Assembly: GCF_949987535.1 (NCBI RefSeq)
Contig: NC_080077.1
Coordinates: 40,938,561-41,002,560, forward strand
Source: Balaenoptera acutorostrata
Lineage: Eukaryota; Chordata; Mammalia; Artiodactyla; Balaenopteridae
Length of the DNA: 64,000 bases
Direction of reading: 5' to 3'
The position numbers and the translations under genes are program-made. This document shows, one piece after another, positions 13,068 to 25,687 of this stretch. The notes beneath the pieces are model-generated. The model searched no databases and was not told the origin of the DNA. It saw only the letters and a program-made list of their open reading frames with translations. Numbering within the stretch: position 1 is the first letter of the stretch; every line of letters starts with the position of its first letter.

Positions 13068-14739
13068 TCACCCTGATTTGTGTTTTAACTTTGGCAAAAG
13101 ACAGTATGTACATACATAGCCAAATGGTGAATCTAGACAGGCAAAGTGGAGACAAAGTGGAGAATTTAGGTAATTACCCGAAGGAGGTTGGGGGGAACTC
13201 CCATTGAGGAGAAACTCTGGGGATATTTTTTAAACTTGACTTATCTATACTGAATATTGACATTAGTGGTAAACACTAGATAATTAATAATTAATAACTT
13301 GTCTCCCCAGAGCTGAACTAACTAACGTGTGTGAATACGCTCCAACAATCTATTCAAACAATTGAGAATCTTGAAGGGAAGTCAGATCAGAACAGGAAAG
13401 GTGGAGTAGAAGGTATTAATCACTGGTGACTTTCCTATCATTCCCTTCCCTCGGTATCATACGTAGAAGCTCTGAGGCTCATACCAAGCTACCCCTCTGG
13501 ATATCATCAGAGAAATGAAGGACTGCACTGTAATGTGAGGTTTCCATTCTTCTCTATGCAGGAATTGGAAACATGTAAGTAACAAAACAACTCTCAGTAT
13601 CTGAAAACACACCCTTTCAGACGCTTGCTTGGAACCGTGTTTCCCAGGGTCAGCAATGTAAGAATTACACTGTAAAGGGCCAGGAATTGAGTGCATGGGG
13701 CGGCAGTGATAAATTATAAAAGGTAGTAGAAAAATGTGGAACATATTTAAACAGTGAAGAGAGTAGGATTAAAGCATTACCACTGCATTTTCCAGGCAAA
13801 GGACAGGTGATAACTATACTGACTTTGGAAACTACAAAGCACCAGACAGACACACTGCTAGGACAGAATAACCTTCTGGCAATCTGGCCTACATAGAAGA
13901 ATTACCCTTTCTCCTGAAGGGTTTTCTACCTGGCTTTTTTCATTCTTTGAGAAAGAGTTAATTTAATGAGGTCTCTGCATTACTGCAAGATTTTATTCTT
14001 GGCAATCCTTGTATAAGTTAGGCTTTTAAAAAATTTTTCATAATCTACTCTTCAAACTGCCTGAGGCATTTTAGACTGAGTTCAAGTGTGCCTAATTATC
14101 AGAGGGTGAGATTAAGCATCTTTTCATTACCAGCTTGGTTTGGGAAGCAGAAGAAATTAAACCCACCTCCAAGTAAAGCCACGTCTATTTTTCCAACAGT
14201 TTATAGCTCTCCTCTTCCCACTCCCACTTTGTACTCCTGGAGAGATACACAGGCACGCCCTAGGGTGAGGATGAGGTTGGTCAAGGAGAGCTTTTGATAA
14301 GCTTTATCAGAGATGCTCTGTAAACATCTGGATGGCCAGCCAAGAGGATAGGGTGGGCGAGCCGCTGCTGGGAACTCAAGATTTGAGTTTCCGAATTCTG
14401 TACTGATCTGCCTCTGGACACGTCATTAGCTCTTTACTCATTTCATTATGGGGCTTCCTCTGCTCTCCCCACCCCATCCCTATTCTTGGGAAGTTTTGAG
14501 AACTTAGAAGTGTTACAAGTGCCATTTAGGCACGGTAATTCCCAAGGTACTCAGATTTCTTTATGGTTGATACAGTAGGATTCAACAAGTTCAAAAAAAA
14601 AAAAAAAAAAAAAAGGACACTGCGGGTGCGGGTTTTGGAAGGGAAATTAGATTGACACATTTAATTCAATTAATCACTTGCTCTTCTTTTACCATTTGGC
14701 CACAGTCCATCTCCCCCCCGCCTCTCTCCCCCTCCCCCT

Positions 14740-15310
14740 TCCTTTCCAGTGGCGGAACTCGGACCTGCGCTGGGTTTGACTGTGAGGATTTGAGGGAAAC
14801 TTCTCAGCAAACGTTCCCAAAGCGCGGAGGCTCGGCAGTGCAGGAGCCCCGGGCGAGCCGGGCAGATGATAAGATGGCAGGAGGCGGCCCGAGCCCTCCC
14901 GGCCCCAGGCCCCCGTCCTCGTTCAGCAAAGCTTTCATTTTTATTTGCTTTTCAGCATTCTCTGGTGCAAATACTTCAAACTGCAGGGTCACACCAAGAA
15001 TTTAAACTAATTAGTCTGTGGAGTTAGAACAGACAAAATCCCTACCGGACACGAAAACGCACGGTTGCATTTCTGGCTAACAGAATGCGTGTTACCCATA
15101 AGAACATGTAAGAAATTGAGTCCTTTTAAATAACAAATCAGTGTTATCTTTGCCTACTGGCAGCACCGCACCCTGCGGCTCAAACTCAAAAAAGTTGCCC
15201 AAGAGCTCTGAAGTCTGCTACAGGTTCCGACAAGCGGAAGGCTGCGGGGCGTGGGGCTGGGGGGAGCTAGCTCCCTCTAAGGCTCCGATTTAAGAAATTT
15301 CGTTTCCTAT
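14740..15310 (-). promoter_or_regulatory. GC-rich intronic block, candidate alternative GJA1 promoter
   Basis: This stretch is far richer in G+C and CpG than its surroundings, especially 14760-14925 (cgcggagg, gccccgggcgagccgg) and 15160-15260. It lies about 1.1-1.6 kb inside intron 1. Alternative first exons close to exon 1 are known for rodent Gja1, so an alternative promoter is plausible. No donor site could be assigned with confidence. Small open frames here on both strands look spurious. Confidence 0.35.
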
Positions 15311-16158
15311 TCTTTCTAGGAGCCCCTGTCTTCGGAGACCGTTTTGGAAATGCACCCTGGCATATACTCTCTTCTAAACATCCGTTCTCTCTCTGTTAAT
15401 GCTTTGTTAAGTAACCACCACCCATTCAAGGGATTTCACCTCCTGAACTGCCAGCGTGGTCGACTCAGTGGTGGCTCTCCTGAGGTTCTCAAGATTTTTG
15501 CACAGTGGTTGCTAATACAAAGTAACCCTTTACTGTTGCTTTAAGAACCTCAATATTACAGCTCTGATTTTTACACCTTTTTGTTTACCGGGTAAAATTC
15601 TAGGAAGGGACCACGTGGAAGTCAAGCAGCAAGGTCTTAACAAAGCACTTTGTTAAGAAGTTTGCTTTGCAAGGCTATAGAACATCAATCAAGATTTCCA
15701 TATGAAAAAGTACAAAGAGTAGAATTCTATAGCAAGCACGTTAAGCAAATTTGCACTTTGATTTTTCTGCTGTTGTCATTCAAACCCCCAACCTAGGCCC
15801 CCTAACCCCGCCCCCCTCAAAGTTACAAAGCACCTAGACTATTACTGATTACCCAAAAAAGTAAAATTATCCTCTAAAATGGAGAACCAAATATCCAGTA
15901 ACTTTATTCTAATATTCTAATCCTAATCAGAAAGATCTGAATCTTATTTACCTGTTGCATTATTAAAAGAAAACTTTTTAACAGTCAAAAAGTAAATACC
16001 GTAAGTTCAATTTTAAGTTTAAAACTATAGACACTTTCAAGTTCATCATTCCCTTTACAATATCATATGAAAGCTACATTTAACAAATTTTAAAACTTTA
16101 GAAAAGTTTTTCTTGTAGACAAAGAAAGGAATAGGTAAAGGTCTTTTAAAAAACTTAC

Positions 16159-16345
16159 TCTTTCTCTTGAAAGAAGTGAAGTAGGCACGCCAAGTGATTG
16201 AACTCCTCAGAGGATGAAGTCAAATGCAAAAGCAAGTCCAGGCCCTCAGACCTGTCTATTTAAAGTTTAAACGTCTTCAGCTATTTGGTACTTTCCTCGC
16301 TCCTTCCCCCTAATGAACGAAAAGTGCTGATACCTCATAAAAGCT
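16159..16345 (-). other. GJA1: GJA1 exon 1 (non-coding 5' UTR)
   Basis: The minus strand reads GAGGAAAGTACCAAATAGC, then TTTAAATAGACAGGTCTGAG, then GAGTTCAATCACTTGGCGTG, and ends AGAAAGA|GTAAG. These words match, from memory, the 5' UTR of mammalian GJA1 mRNAs. The 3' edge (16159) is set by the donor. The 5' edge (about 16345) is inferred as about 30 bases from the TATA-like TTTTAAAA. Confidence 0.85.
16267..16338 (-). other. Short upstream reading frame in GJA1 exon 1
   Basis: An ATG at 16338-16336 opens 23 codons and stops at TAA (16269-16267). It overlaps no GJA1 coding sequence. If the cap site is near 16345, the ATG would lie only a few bases from the 5' end and be used poorly. If transcription starts further upstream, it could lower connexin translation. 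Confidence 0.4.
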
Positions 16346-16369
16346 TTTTTCTTACTTGGAGCACAGAGC

Positions 16370-16430
16370 TTTTAAAAGTTTCAAGCCACTGACTCAACAA
16401 GGAGGAGGGCCTAGAAGAAAGGGGCGGGGA
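16370..16430 (-). promoter_or_regulatory. GJA1: GJA1 core promoter: TATA-like, AP-1 and Sp1 sites
   Basis: Three elements lie in the order expected for the connexin 43 promoter: a TATA-like TTTTAAAA at 16370-16377, an AP-1 site TGAGTCA at 16390-16396 (minus strand) and an Sp1 GC box, ggggcgggg on the plus strand, at 16421-16429. AP-1 and Sp1 control of this promoter, including in pregnant myometrium, is established. Occupancy in this species is inferred. Confidence 0.8.
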
Positions 16431-16780
16431 AGAGGAAAGGCGGGCAGGAGAGTGGAGAGGAAGCCGGCGAATGTGGACGGGTGAGGGAGAAGAGGCAAAG
16501 AGGAGTAGCCAGCCCGGATAAAGCTGTGCTTTAAATCTGCTGAGAGAAATGAAATAGCATTAGAGACGTGAGTTTCACTACTTGTAGTTGCTCCTTACAA
16601 CAACAATTATGGGTTTTAGTTAGTGCTTTTTTCACCAAAAGTCCAGGGATGATAAAAAGCAGTGTATTTTAGAATATTACTACCTTTTCTAAACTTTTAC
16701 TTACTGTAATATTACAGTAAATTAATGTCGTGGAAAACAGTATAGCCAAGGCATACTTGTTTCCTGTTGGCCAAGGTGTG

Positions 16781-16804
16781 TGAAGTTAAAGGTGAAGTTA
16801 AAGG
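16781..16804 (+). repeat. 12-bp tandem duplication upstream of GJA1
   Basis: tgaagttaaagg occurs twice in a row, flanked by T-box-like half sites (aaggtgtg at 16773-16780 and aggtgggtgtg from 16802). It lies about 440 bases upstream of the GJA1 start. T-box factors are known to repress this gene in heart conduction tissue; a link to this site is a guess. Confidence 0.35.
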
Positions 16805-19800
16805 TGGGTGTGAGTGAGTTATCTGAGCTAATTCCTCTCCTCTTAGTTTAAGTAGGGACAGTGAACAAAGGAAATGGAGACGGGAGAGAGAAATTTCAAA
16901 AATGAACATTTTATGGTGGTATGCCCATCCCAAATCCACCTTCCATCCCCTTGACTGCTTTGAATTTTATTCTTTACTGCAGTTTAGCAAAAACAATGTA
17001 GTTTCATATAACAATAGTTACAGCTGTATATTATACATTTTGACTGTGAAAATCTTGATATCTGACCTCTGCCAGATCTCCAGGGAACTGAAAATTTATA
17101 TCTCAGCCCCATTCATGCCAACTCACTAAAAATGAAATCTCTTTTGTAGTGAAATGTCAAGATATTTTTATGAAATACTCATATGTTAAGTTGGCATTAG
17201 GTGGGTCCCGAAACTATCAACCTTCCTTGAGACCATCTCCCTCTCTAAAACCCACTGGATAGTTTTCTGCCTGATGAGAGCAGAGGTCTGCATATAATTT
17301 TTATGTGCTTTTCCACCACTTCCATGGTCCTCCCTCTTCAACCCTCTGCATTAGGGTTTATAACAGCCTGAGTCATGTGGCCTCAATCTTAGAGTGGGTA
17401 GATCCTTTGAGGACACTCCAGATGCCATACTAGAGGGCTGTGGTAGGACAATTCCCATAAACTGGCTTCAGTGATTCTCCTGAGGTTGGGCAGGGAAATC
17501 TCTTGGCCATTATTCTCTGGAAACAAAGCAAACTCATCCAGCCTTAATACTCTTTACTCTTCTCAGTAGTACAGATATCAGAAAAGAAGAGGATGGCAAA
17601 TGTTTTCTGATAGATACCTCTCCCTAAATTTGATTTCATTGAAATGGTTAATAAAGCACCTTTTGAAATGTTGTAGTGTTAAGACACAGTTTTGCTCTCT
17701 TATGTGCTGGCTATGCTATTTCTAAGGGTACATTTTTCTTTATGTTAAAGAAGGGGAAAAAAACCAGAAATTATAATCTGACTTTCAAGTCTTCAAGTTC
17801 AGCAATCCATAAATATTGTTTTGGTCTTGTATTTATATTGTCCTTTCCTTCAAATGAGTTTATTGTTTTGTCCTAACTAAAAATTACTTCCCTTGATTCA
17901 GAACACATTCACGAAAATGTAATTTATTCTTTTTATTTTAAGAAAATCTGCTTTCCCTCCCCCTTAAAAAAAAAAAGAAGTCTATGCTTCATTAAATTTA
18001 CGTAAATATTTGGTTTACTTTTGTAAAAGGATTTATCAAGTACAATTATTACTGAAATCATCCATTTTATTTTTTAAAATTTCCTAAAATGCTAATTCAG
18101 AATTAGTTACATGAAAGAAAAGTTGCAATTGGCTATTCTATAACAGGGTTTTTTTTTTTAATGAAAAATTGTGTTTATTTCCAATTCTGTTTTGTTAGGT
18201 GTATAAAATGAAATTGTTATTTAAGTATTCTGGAACCTTTTCTTTTTAGTCTATTGCTTATGTGACCAACTGGAAAGAGAAAGAAAGAACTTCTTTATAC
18301 CAAAATAAGTTACTCATGGAAATTGCTTAAACCATTTTCTAAGCCAAAGAGATTAGTCATAGCATTAGCCAGCAATTAAATAATAAGTTCTCCTAACATG
18401 GACTGTACTATATCTTTTATTTCTAAAGTGATTTCCACAAAATCTTTCATAAAAGATGAAGACATTCTATGTGATCTTCTCTTCTTTTGGAATAATGCCA
18501 CCAAGATTTGATCCTATGAGTAAGAGTGCTCAAGAAGAGCTGGGCCGCTGAATGGCTTCCTTGTTGGAACATTGACAACAGTTACCTTTCATGGACCCCT
18601 CGAAGCTTCTCCAAATGTCTAGCAGCAACTCCTATTATACTTCATACTGTAGCAGTGCTGGTGATTTGTATTTTGACCAATAATATACATTTTTTTAAAG
18701 CATCCCATTTATCTGACTTTAGAAACTTATCTCCATTGGAATCTTTTGCAAAAATTGTGGGATAGGTTTTTTTAAATGTTTTTCTCATATTCTCAAAAAT
18801 GCCAATGCCATTTCATTAATATAAACACTGACTTTTCAGAACTGTATATTCTCTGACTGCCAGGCCCTGTCTATGCAGAAGAAATGGATGCGGCCTGATG
18901 TGCTAGGCAACACTGCTCTTTGAGAGATGAGGGACAGTCCTTTAGAGTTCTGTCCTCTGCAGAATTTCTTTAGGTGCCACCATGAGCCAGGCCTTGGACT
19001 CCGTTTTATCCATGTTGCTCTGTGTATTGAGAAAAACACATTATTGGCACAGTGAAGAGTAGACTATTTTTCAGAATCGTGCAAAGTATTTCTTAATGTG
19101 AAAACCAACTGCATTTTTTGATTTTTACCTTTGTTTCAAAATAGCAATTTTTGAAATTTTAAGAGATGAATGGATTAATTTTTAAGGATTTTGAGTGCTT
19201 ATCTCACACAAACTCTGATGGATTACTCCCACATCAATGTGTAGCATGGATGTTAAAAAATAATTGATGGATAAAGATTGAAGATTAGTAAGGAGAATAT
19301 TGTAATGGTAGAGGAGTGAGTTAGTTATAAGAACCTGAACTAGGGTACTAGGAGTAAGAAAGGACAAGAAGGTAGATTTACCAGAACTTGATGACAGATT
19401 GAATGGGGAGGACAAGAGAGGAGTGCGGAAACTGATTTTGGAGTTTTGATTGGGAAAATGTTACTAACACACACACAAAAAGGAAGTCCGGAGGAGGAAC
19501 TGATTTGCTGAAAGATATTTAATGATTTCAACTTGGAAAATTTGGTATGAAGAACTGAAACATCTTGGTGAAGATATCTGGCTGGCAGTTTCAAACATGG
19601 GCTGTGGAGTTCAGTTTAAAATTGCCATAAGATTTGGGGTTTTACTCATAGAATTGCTATTTGAAACCACAGGTACAGGTAATATAACTGAGATAGTATG
19701 TAGGTAGTGTGCCAAAAAGACAGCACTCACACAGCCTCAGTGGATTTCCTTATTTAATACAGGCAAAGAAAAAGAATGAAGAAAGAGGCAAGGTAGAATC

Positions 19801-21603
19801 AGGTAAAGGAAAGTGGGTTTATTTGTAAGGAAAATATCACCCTGGTACTTGGGGGAGTCTTAACTTTGGAAAAAAGGGCAGTTACTCCTTTCAAACAAGA
19901 GTGAATGAAGACCATAAAGGAAAAAATATGCTTTAAAGTAGAGAGTATGTGCTTTAGAAAGCTAGGGTTTAAAAGTAACTTCTCAAATAAAGATGAGGTT
20001 ATCAGCTGACTCTCAGATTAGAACAAGTTGATCAGAGTTGAAGTTTGCAATACCTCTGTGGGAATCCAAAGGCAGCTGTAGAAGAATAAAAGGATTATCA
20101 AAGACTAGGAGGGTCTAGGATGATTTTGTATTGGATTAAGATGGCGTTGTCTTATGGATTTCCTTTCATTAACATCAGAATAATTCTAACCAGGTACCAA
20201 ATTTCCATTTTATCTAATGTTTATTGGACTGTAAGGAAGGAGAAAAAGTTAATTTGCAACCCCAAAAGTATGCAAATTCAGAAATGCTCTACCCAAACTG
20301 GTAAAACCAGCCAGGAAATGGGTTCTTAAAGTGACTGTTGATCAATCATATTTCCTTTGGAATAGTGTAGATTTCCCAACATATTACCCACTTGTGCTAG
20401 AATCCTTTTTCAATAGATATATTTCTGGGGTCTGACAATTTACTTTGGAACTCTAGAGTATTCACTTAACTGAAACTTGCTTGCCATTTATTATCATTCT
20501 CTCATCCTTGAGAGGGGTTTGAGGATAAAAGGTTGTCTCAACCTGGGTAAAATCTGAACTTATTCTCTAGCCTACACCTATTTCCAAGTGAATTTTTCTG
20601 TGAGGCTACACACAAAGTTATTTGTCAAGGGAAGAATTTTTTGTTTTGTTTTGTTTAATGGGAGACTCCCAGCCAGTAGATAAATATGTCTTTGGCTCCA
20701 CCTTCTGTACAGAGTGAAAATCAGCATCAGAAGAAGTAACTGGTAAACCATTTATTTAATACTTTAACTTTAAATATTTTCACCTTTTTTATTAAGCATG
20801 GTTAATTTTTTGGATCATTTGTGAATGTTTACATTAATTCATTTAGCAAATATTTATGTCTCAGGAACTATGCTAGTGAGGGTTTGTTAGTTATGCAGGA
20901 AAGTAGTTACTGATATAAAAACAAGGTCCAATCTGTTGGAAGTTTTAGGTGACTTTTTAAATTCTTGGAGATTCATGTTGTCACCTACAACAAAACGCTA
21001 GAGGCCAAGGTCAGCTCAATATAAAGTCAGAATATTATCACCCAGTAGAGTACACCTTAAGGACATGCAAAGCTCTTTCAGACCGAAACCATCAACCTAC
21101 TCATTCCCTGTAGAGGCTAGGTTTTCCATCATTAAGTTCCACCTTTGGATTAAGACACTTGAGTTTTTAAGAAGGTGAAAATGGAGATGAAAGTATATTC
21201 TTGGAAAGGGTAAAAGAAAAATTAACAAAAATTAGTTTATCATTGTGACTTAACAAAGACAGTTTGAAAAGACTGAGGATATAAATTCTTATGGGAATGA
21301 GCAGAAATGAATCAAGGGGCCTGTGAACTCACCTAAATTTGATAGAACTGACCTTTAGTTCTTTTTGGCACCTATTAGTGCACATCACAAAAGACTGAGG
21401 TATATTAAAGCTACTCCCTCATGACACCAGTACCGGCTCAAAATAAAACAAGCCTTAGACCAAGTTTGGCTTCACGTTTAGATACTTATTTAATAAACAC
21501 CTATTAGTAAGCAGACTCTAAACATTTCATACAACTTGCTTTGTATTCTCTAGAAAGTCCCAACTCTCTGTTCTTTTTAGGTGCTGAGACTACCACCTTG
21601 CAT
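16805..21603. other. Upstream non-coding DNA
   Basis: No gene or RNA can be named in these 4.8 kb. The base composition is AT-rich, with short poly-T and poly-A runs (for example 17968-17978 and 18150-18161). The open frames are short, in both orientations, and lack known motifs. Distal GJA1 control elements may lie here, but none can be pinpointed. Confidence 0.4.
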
Positions 21604-21615
21604 GAAAAGTTCTTT

Positions 21616-21940
21616 TTTTTTTAAATACATTTATTTATTTATTTATTTATTTATTTTTGGCTGCATTGGGTCTTCGTTGCTGCGTGTGGGCTTTCTCTGG
21701 TTGCGGCGAGTGGGGGCTACTTGTTGCAGTGCGCGGGCTTCTCATTGTGGTGGCTTCTCTTGTTGCAGAGCACGGGCTCTAGGCGCCCGGTCTTCAGTAG
21801 TTGTGGCACGTGGGCTCAGTAGTTGTGGTTCACAGGCTTAGTTGCTCCGTGGCATGTGGGATTTTCCCAGACCAGGGATCGAACCCATGTCCCCTGCATT
21901 GGCAGGCGGATTCTTAACCACTGCGCTACCAGGGAAGCCG
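21616..21940 (-). mobile_element. CHR-type SINE, long form
   Basis: On the minus strand it starts 'ccggcttccctggtagcgca' and carries a B box, then the GC-rich body and an (AAAT)n tail. A 12-bp imperfect repeat (gaaaagttcttt at 21604-21615, gaaaatttcttt at 21941-21952) flanks it. Confidence 0.88.
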
Positions 21941-22308
21941 GAAAATTTCTTTTAAAGTAGAAGTGACAATATTCCAGAAACAGCACTTGATCGTAATAGA
22001 AAGACTCAGCCACCGGATATCCTCCCAACCAATGACTGGATACATGACCATTTGGGGGTCAAGTAAATAGTTTCTTAAATTCTGTTCACACAAAGATCTC
22101 TAGATTATAGCCAATCTATGTAAATTGAATACCACTCATTTCACCAAGGAGAGCCTGTTTCTACTGTTCATTATGCTAATTAACAAATCACTAATTTCAT
22201 CAGTAAAAATCCATATCTGACATTCAGGATGCTAATTAGCAAATATCTGGTGTGTTTCAAAGACATGAATACGGAAGCACTTGCAGTCCTCTCTGAGGTG
22301 GCCTTTTT

Positions 22309-22331
22309 TTTTTTTTTTTTTTTTTTAAATT

Positions 22332-22362
<31 letters not shown>

Positions 22363-22651
22363 TTTTTGGCTGTGCTGGGTCTTTGGTTCGTGCGAGGGCT
22401 TTCTCCAGTTGCGGCAAGTGGGGGCCACTCTTCATCGCGGTGCGGGGACCGCTCTTCATCGCGGTGCGCGGGCCTTTCACTATCGCGGCCCCTCCCGTCG
22501 CGGGGCACAGGCTCCAGAAGCGCAGGCTCAGCAGCCGTGGCTCACGGGCCCAGCCGCTCCGCGGCATGTGGGATCCTCCCAGACCGGGGCTCGAACCCGT
22601 GTCTCCTGCATTAGCAGGCAGATTCTCAACCACTGCGCCACCAGGGAAGCC
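22309..22651 (-). mobile_element. CHR-type SINE, long form, with internal duplication
   Basis: It is flanked by a perfect 16-bp target duplication (ctgaggtggccttttt at 22293-22308 and 22652-22667). The body holds an extra 24-bp tandem copy (22428-22451 and 22452-22475, both starting ctcttcatcgcggtgcg). The long A tail and perfect duplication suggest a fairly recent insertion. Confidence 0.92.
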
Positions 22652-22667
22652 CTGAGGTGGCCTTTTT

Positions 22668-24058
22668 GATGTATGTTTGCCACCCATGCCAAGCCATGAA
22701 TTCTTGATTAAGTACCCATACTCTACATGTAACTAACTCTGTATGCAACCAACCAACACACACGTTTATATTACTGCATCTTTGCTGAAGTTTTTAAAAG
22801 TAAATTACAGACATCATAAAACAGGGAAACTGTGTATTGCTTATATAGTGCAACTTAGTACACTGGAAAATGGAATTAGCTCCTGGCTTCCTGGTGTTAA
22901 GAGATGGAAGCAAAAGCCATGAGTTGAAAGGAGATACCAGAAGAATTGGAGCATCTTAAGAACATATAGGGATATTTTAACAATTTTACATTTGAATGGC
23001 CCCTTCTCAAGACGTTATATATCTACCCCTAAAAATAGCATGGCTATTTTAAATGCTTTTTGTTTGAAGTTAATATGTGTTCTTAATGCTTCACAATGCT
23101 TTCTAAATATTTGCTTCATAAGTAATTTGAATCCTACATCATGTGAAGTTCAGATTGATTCATATTCAGTGGGCTTTCCTTTATGTTTCATGCTGACCCT
23201 CTTCAGCCCACCCCTGCACCCCTGTCATTTTCCTGGCCTTGGGCCACTCATGTTGAAATACCGATAGGAGGTTGTTATCAACTAACTTCTGATCTTGCAA
23301 GCATCAGCAACAGTTGGTGTTCAGTATTCTCCTGGCAATCCTGTTTTATAAAATTTCCAGTCAAAACAGCAAACTTGATGTGTTTGGAAGATTCAGGTGA
23401 CTTTTTAAATCTATTGGATGGGATTCATTCCAATAACTGATTTCCCCTCAATAATTTTAGTAGTTCTTTTATTTTCATTCCTGAATAAAGTATGAATGGA
23501 TTTTAAATATTAAAGTTCAAAATATTAACATGTGGAAAGTGAAATAAATCAAGCTTTGATTATTATAGATAATAGATAGTAGAAGGTTTTCTTCGTTTTT
23601 GTTTTAAATTCCAAAGCATTAATAGAGGCAATGGATATAGCTCAGTGATATGATTGTCCTTTTATGGATTTCTATATAAAGAGTTTCAGTAACTTTCTTG
23701 GCTTTTTATGAAACAGTTTATCCATTGGGGGAAAAGACTACAGGTTTGTGAATCAGACTTTTCTATTACACTCATCCATAAAAAGATAGCATATTGTGTG
23801 TTTAGACTAAATTCTAAAATATAGCCAGCTTTAACAGAAATTTGTAATTAATTGACCACTAAACCAGATAGGACATAGAATCAATCTTATTTTAGACCTT
23901 AATTAGGCAATGAAAACTGCAATTTTGGATTCAGATTCAAGAAACATTTGTGGAAACCCTATTATTTCTTTAATATTTTTGTGGTTTTACGTACAGGCAA
24001 TTCTAATAAGTCAGATTCATTTGGAGGGGCTTCCGATATCCTTAAAAATGACGACATG
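22668..24058. other. Unannotated AT-rich stretch
   Basis: I see no gene, RNA or repeat that can be named with confidence. Small open frames here have no known motif. Confidence 0.4.
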
Positions 24059-24408
24059 GGACTTCCCTGGTGGCGCAGTGGTTGGGAGTCGGCCTGCCAA
24101 TGCAGGGGACACGGGTTCGAGCCCTGGTCTGGGAAGATCCCACATGCCACAGAGCAACTAAGCCCGTGAGCCACAGCTACTGAGCCTGCCCTCTAGAGCC
24201 CAAGAGCCACAACTACTGAAGCGTGCGCCTAGAGCCCGTGCTCCGCAACAAAAAGAAGTGCACCGCAGTGCACCGCAGTGCACCGCAGCGAAGAGTAGCT
24301 CCCGCTCTCCGCAACTGGAGAAAGCCCGCGGGCAGCAACGAGGACCCAACGCAGCAATCAATCAATCAATCAATCAATAAAAATAAATAAATGTATTAAA
24401 AAAAAAAG
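24059..24408 (+). mobile_element. CHR-type SINE, long form, with 10-bp triplication
   Basis: It starts 'ggacttccctggtggcgcag', has the B box 'gggttcgagccc' and ends in (AATC)n, (AAAT)n and A runs. tgcaccgcag is repeated three times at 24259-24288. Direct repeats of 'gacatg' with imperfect extension flank it (24053-24058 and 24411-24416). Confidence 0.88.
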
Positions 24409-24419
24409 AAGACATGCCA

Positions 24420-25229
24420 AAGCCATATTATAAAATGCTTGATATACTTTGAAATGTAAATTAACTAATTAATAACTTTAATATAAGCCCCCATAAAGAT
24501 GTATAGCTTTGCTATTCATATCATAAATTACAGGATCTACTAAAACAGTATACAGTTGCTTAATAGTTTATCATAAGGTAGGGTGAGCTGGTAATGTTTA
24601 AAGATGTTTGATGAACATGCTCTTCAAAATGTCAGTTTATCTCCTATCTATATGTATAATCTTATTTGGAAGTGATGTAAAAACTTCACATTGGGGGCCC
24701 TTCCTGAATAGGAGGCCCAGGCCAAATGGTCTTTCTGATAATGGCCTTTTTGTCCAGCCCCTGCTCTGTCCCCAGCCTCTGAGTGAAAGGTTCTGCATTC
24801 CAGGCTGGAAGTTAGAACTCCTCTTTTGCCACTGACTTGCTAGTTAATTTTGCTTTGGTTAATTCCCTCTGCCTCTCTTTTGTTTCATACGAACTTTTTG
24901 ATGTATAACATACTTAAAGAAGAGGGAACACATCCTGAATGTAAAGTTTGGAGTACTTTTGCAAATCAGATACACCTGTTTAACCAGCAGTCATATCAAG
25001 AAGTGGAAATTATATCAGTAGCATCCCTGTAGCTTTCCTTGAAGGCCCTTCCTCTCATTAATACTTCCTCCATAAGCATAATCACTATTAATTCTTTCCT
25101 ATTTTTCCCTTTCTCTTTAATAATTAAGTTGAATCTTAAAGAATGTACTATTTTGTGTGTCTGGCTTTTTTTTTTTTTTGATTATTAAAAACTTTATTAT
25201 GATTATTAAAATAATGCTAGTGTGTTAAC
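24420..25229. other. Unannotated stretch
   Basis: No gene or named repeat is visible. A poly-T run lies at about 25168-25179. Small frames (24608-24835 and 24850-25032) lack known motifs. Confidence 0.35.
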
Positions 25230-25687
25230 TTATTTGTGTGTCTGGCTTCTTTCATTTTCATTCATATTCTTGCAGGCCGTCATAGATCATTCATTATTAT
25301 TGATGTGTAATATCCCCTTGTATGACTATATCACAATTTATTTAACTTTTCTACTGTTAATGGGCTTTTGGGTAATTTCCAATTTGAGGATTTTATAAAT
25401 AAAAATCCTCTGAACATTCTAGTACAGGTCTTTTGAGTTGTCTGTCATCTTGTAGGAGTTCTTTATTTATTCTGTCTATGAGTCCTTTGTCAGGTAAGTG
25501 TATTGTGAATAGCTTTTCTTTCTCTGGGTTGCCTTTTTACTTGCTTAATGGTTTCTTTTGATTAAAAAAAGAATTGTAGATGTAATATAGTCTAAATTAT
25601 CAAATTTTCTCTCTACAGTTAGTACTTTTTAGAATCTTTTAAAGAAATGTTTGCCTCCTCCAACTAAAATCAAGAAGATATTCTCTC

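Noticed and set aside
14652..15005. A 117-codon plus-strand frame in the GC-rich intron block
   Set aside because: Low-complexity Pro/Ser-rich translation, no motif, and no splice signals that would link it to a transcript. GC-rich DNA has few stop codons by chance.
16900..21600. A second protein-coding gene upstream of GJA1
   Set aside because: Only short frames on both strands, with no domains, no splice-site series and no codon bias.
24259..24288. Three short direct repeats as a CRISPR-like array
   Set aside because: The repeats abut without spacers, lie inside a SINE, and the genome is mammalian.
24059..24408. tRNA-like A and B boxes as a true tRNA gene
   Set aside because: The boxes belong to the tRNA-derived head of a SINE. 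There is no closed cloverleaf, and the same head recurs about fifteen times with A tails and target repeats.
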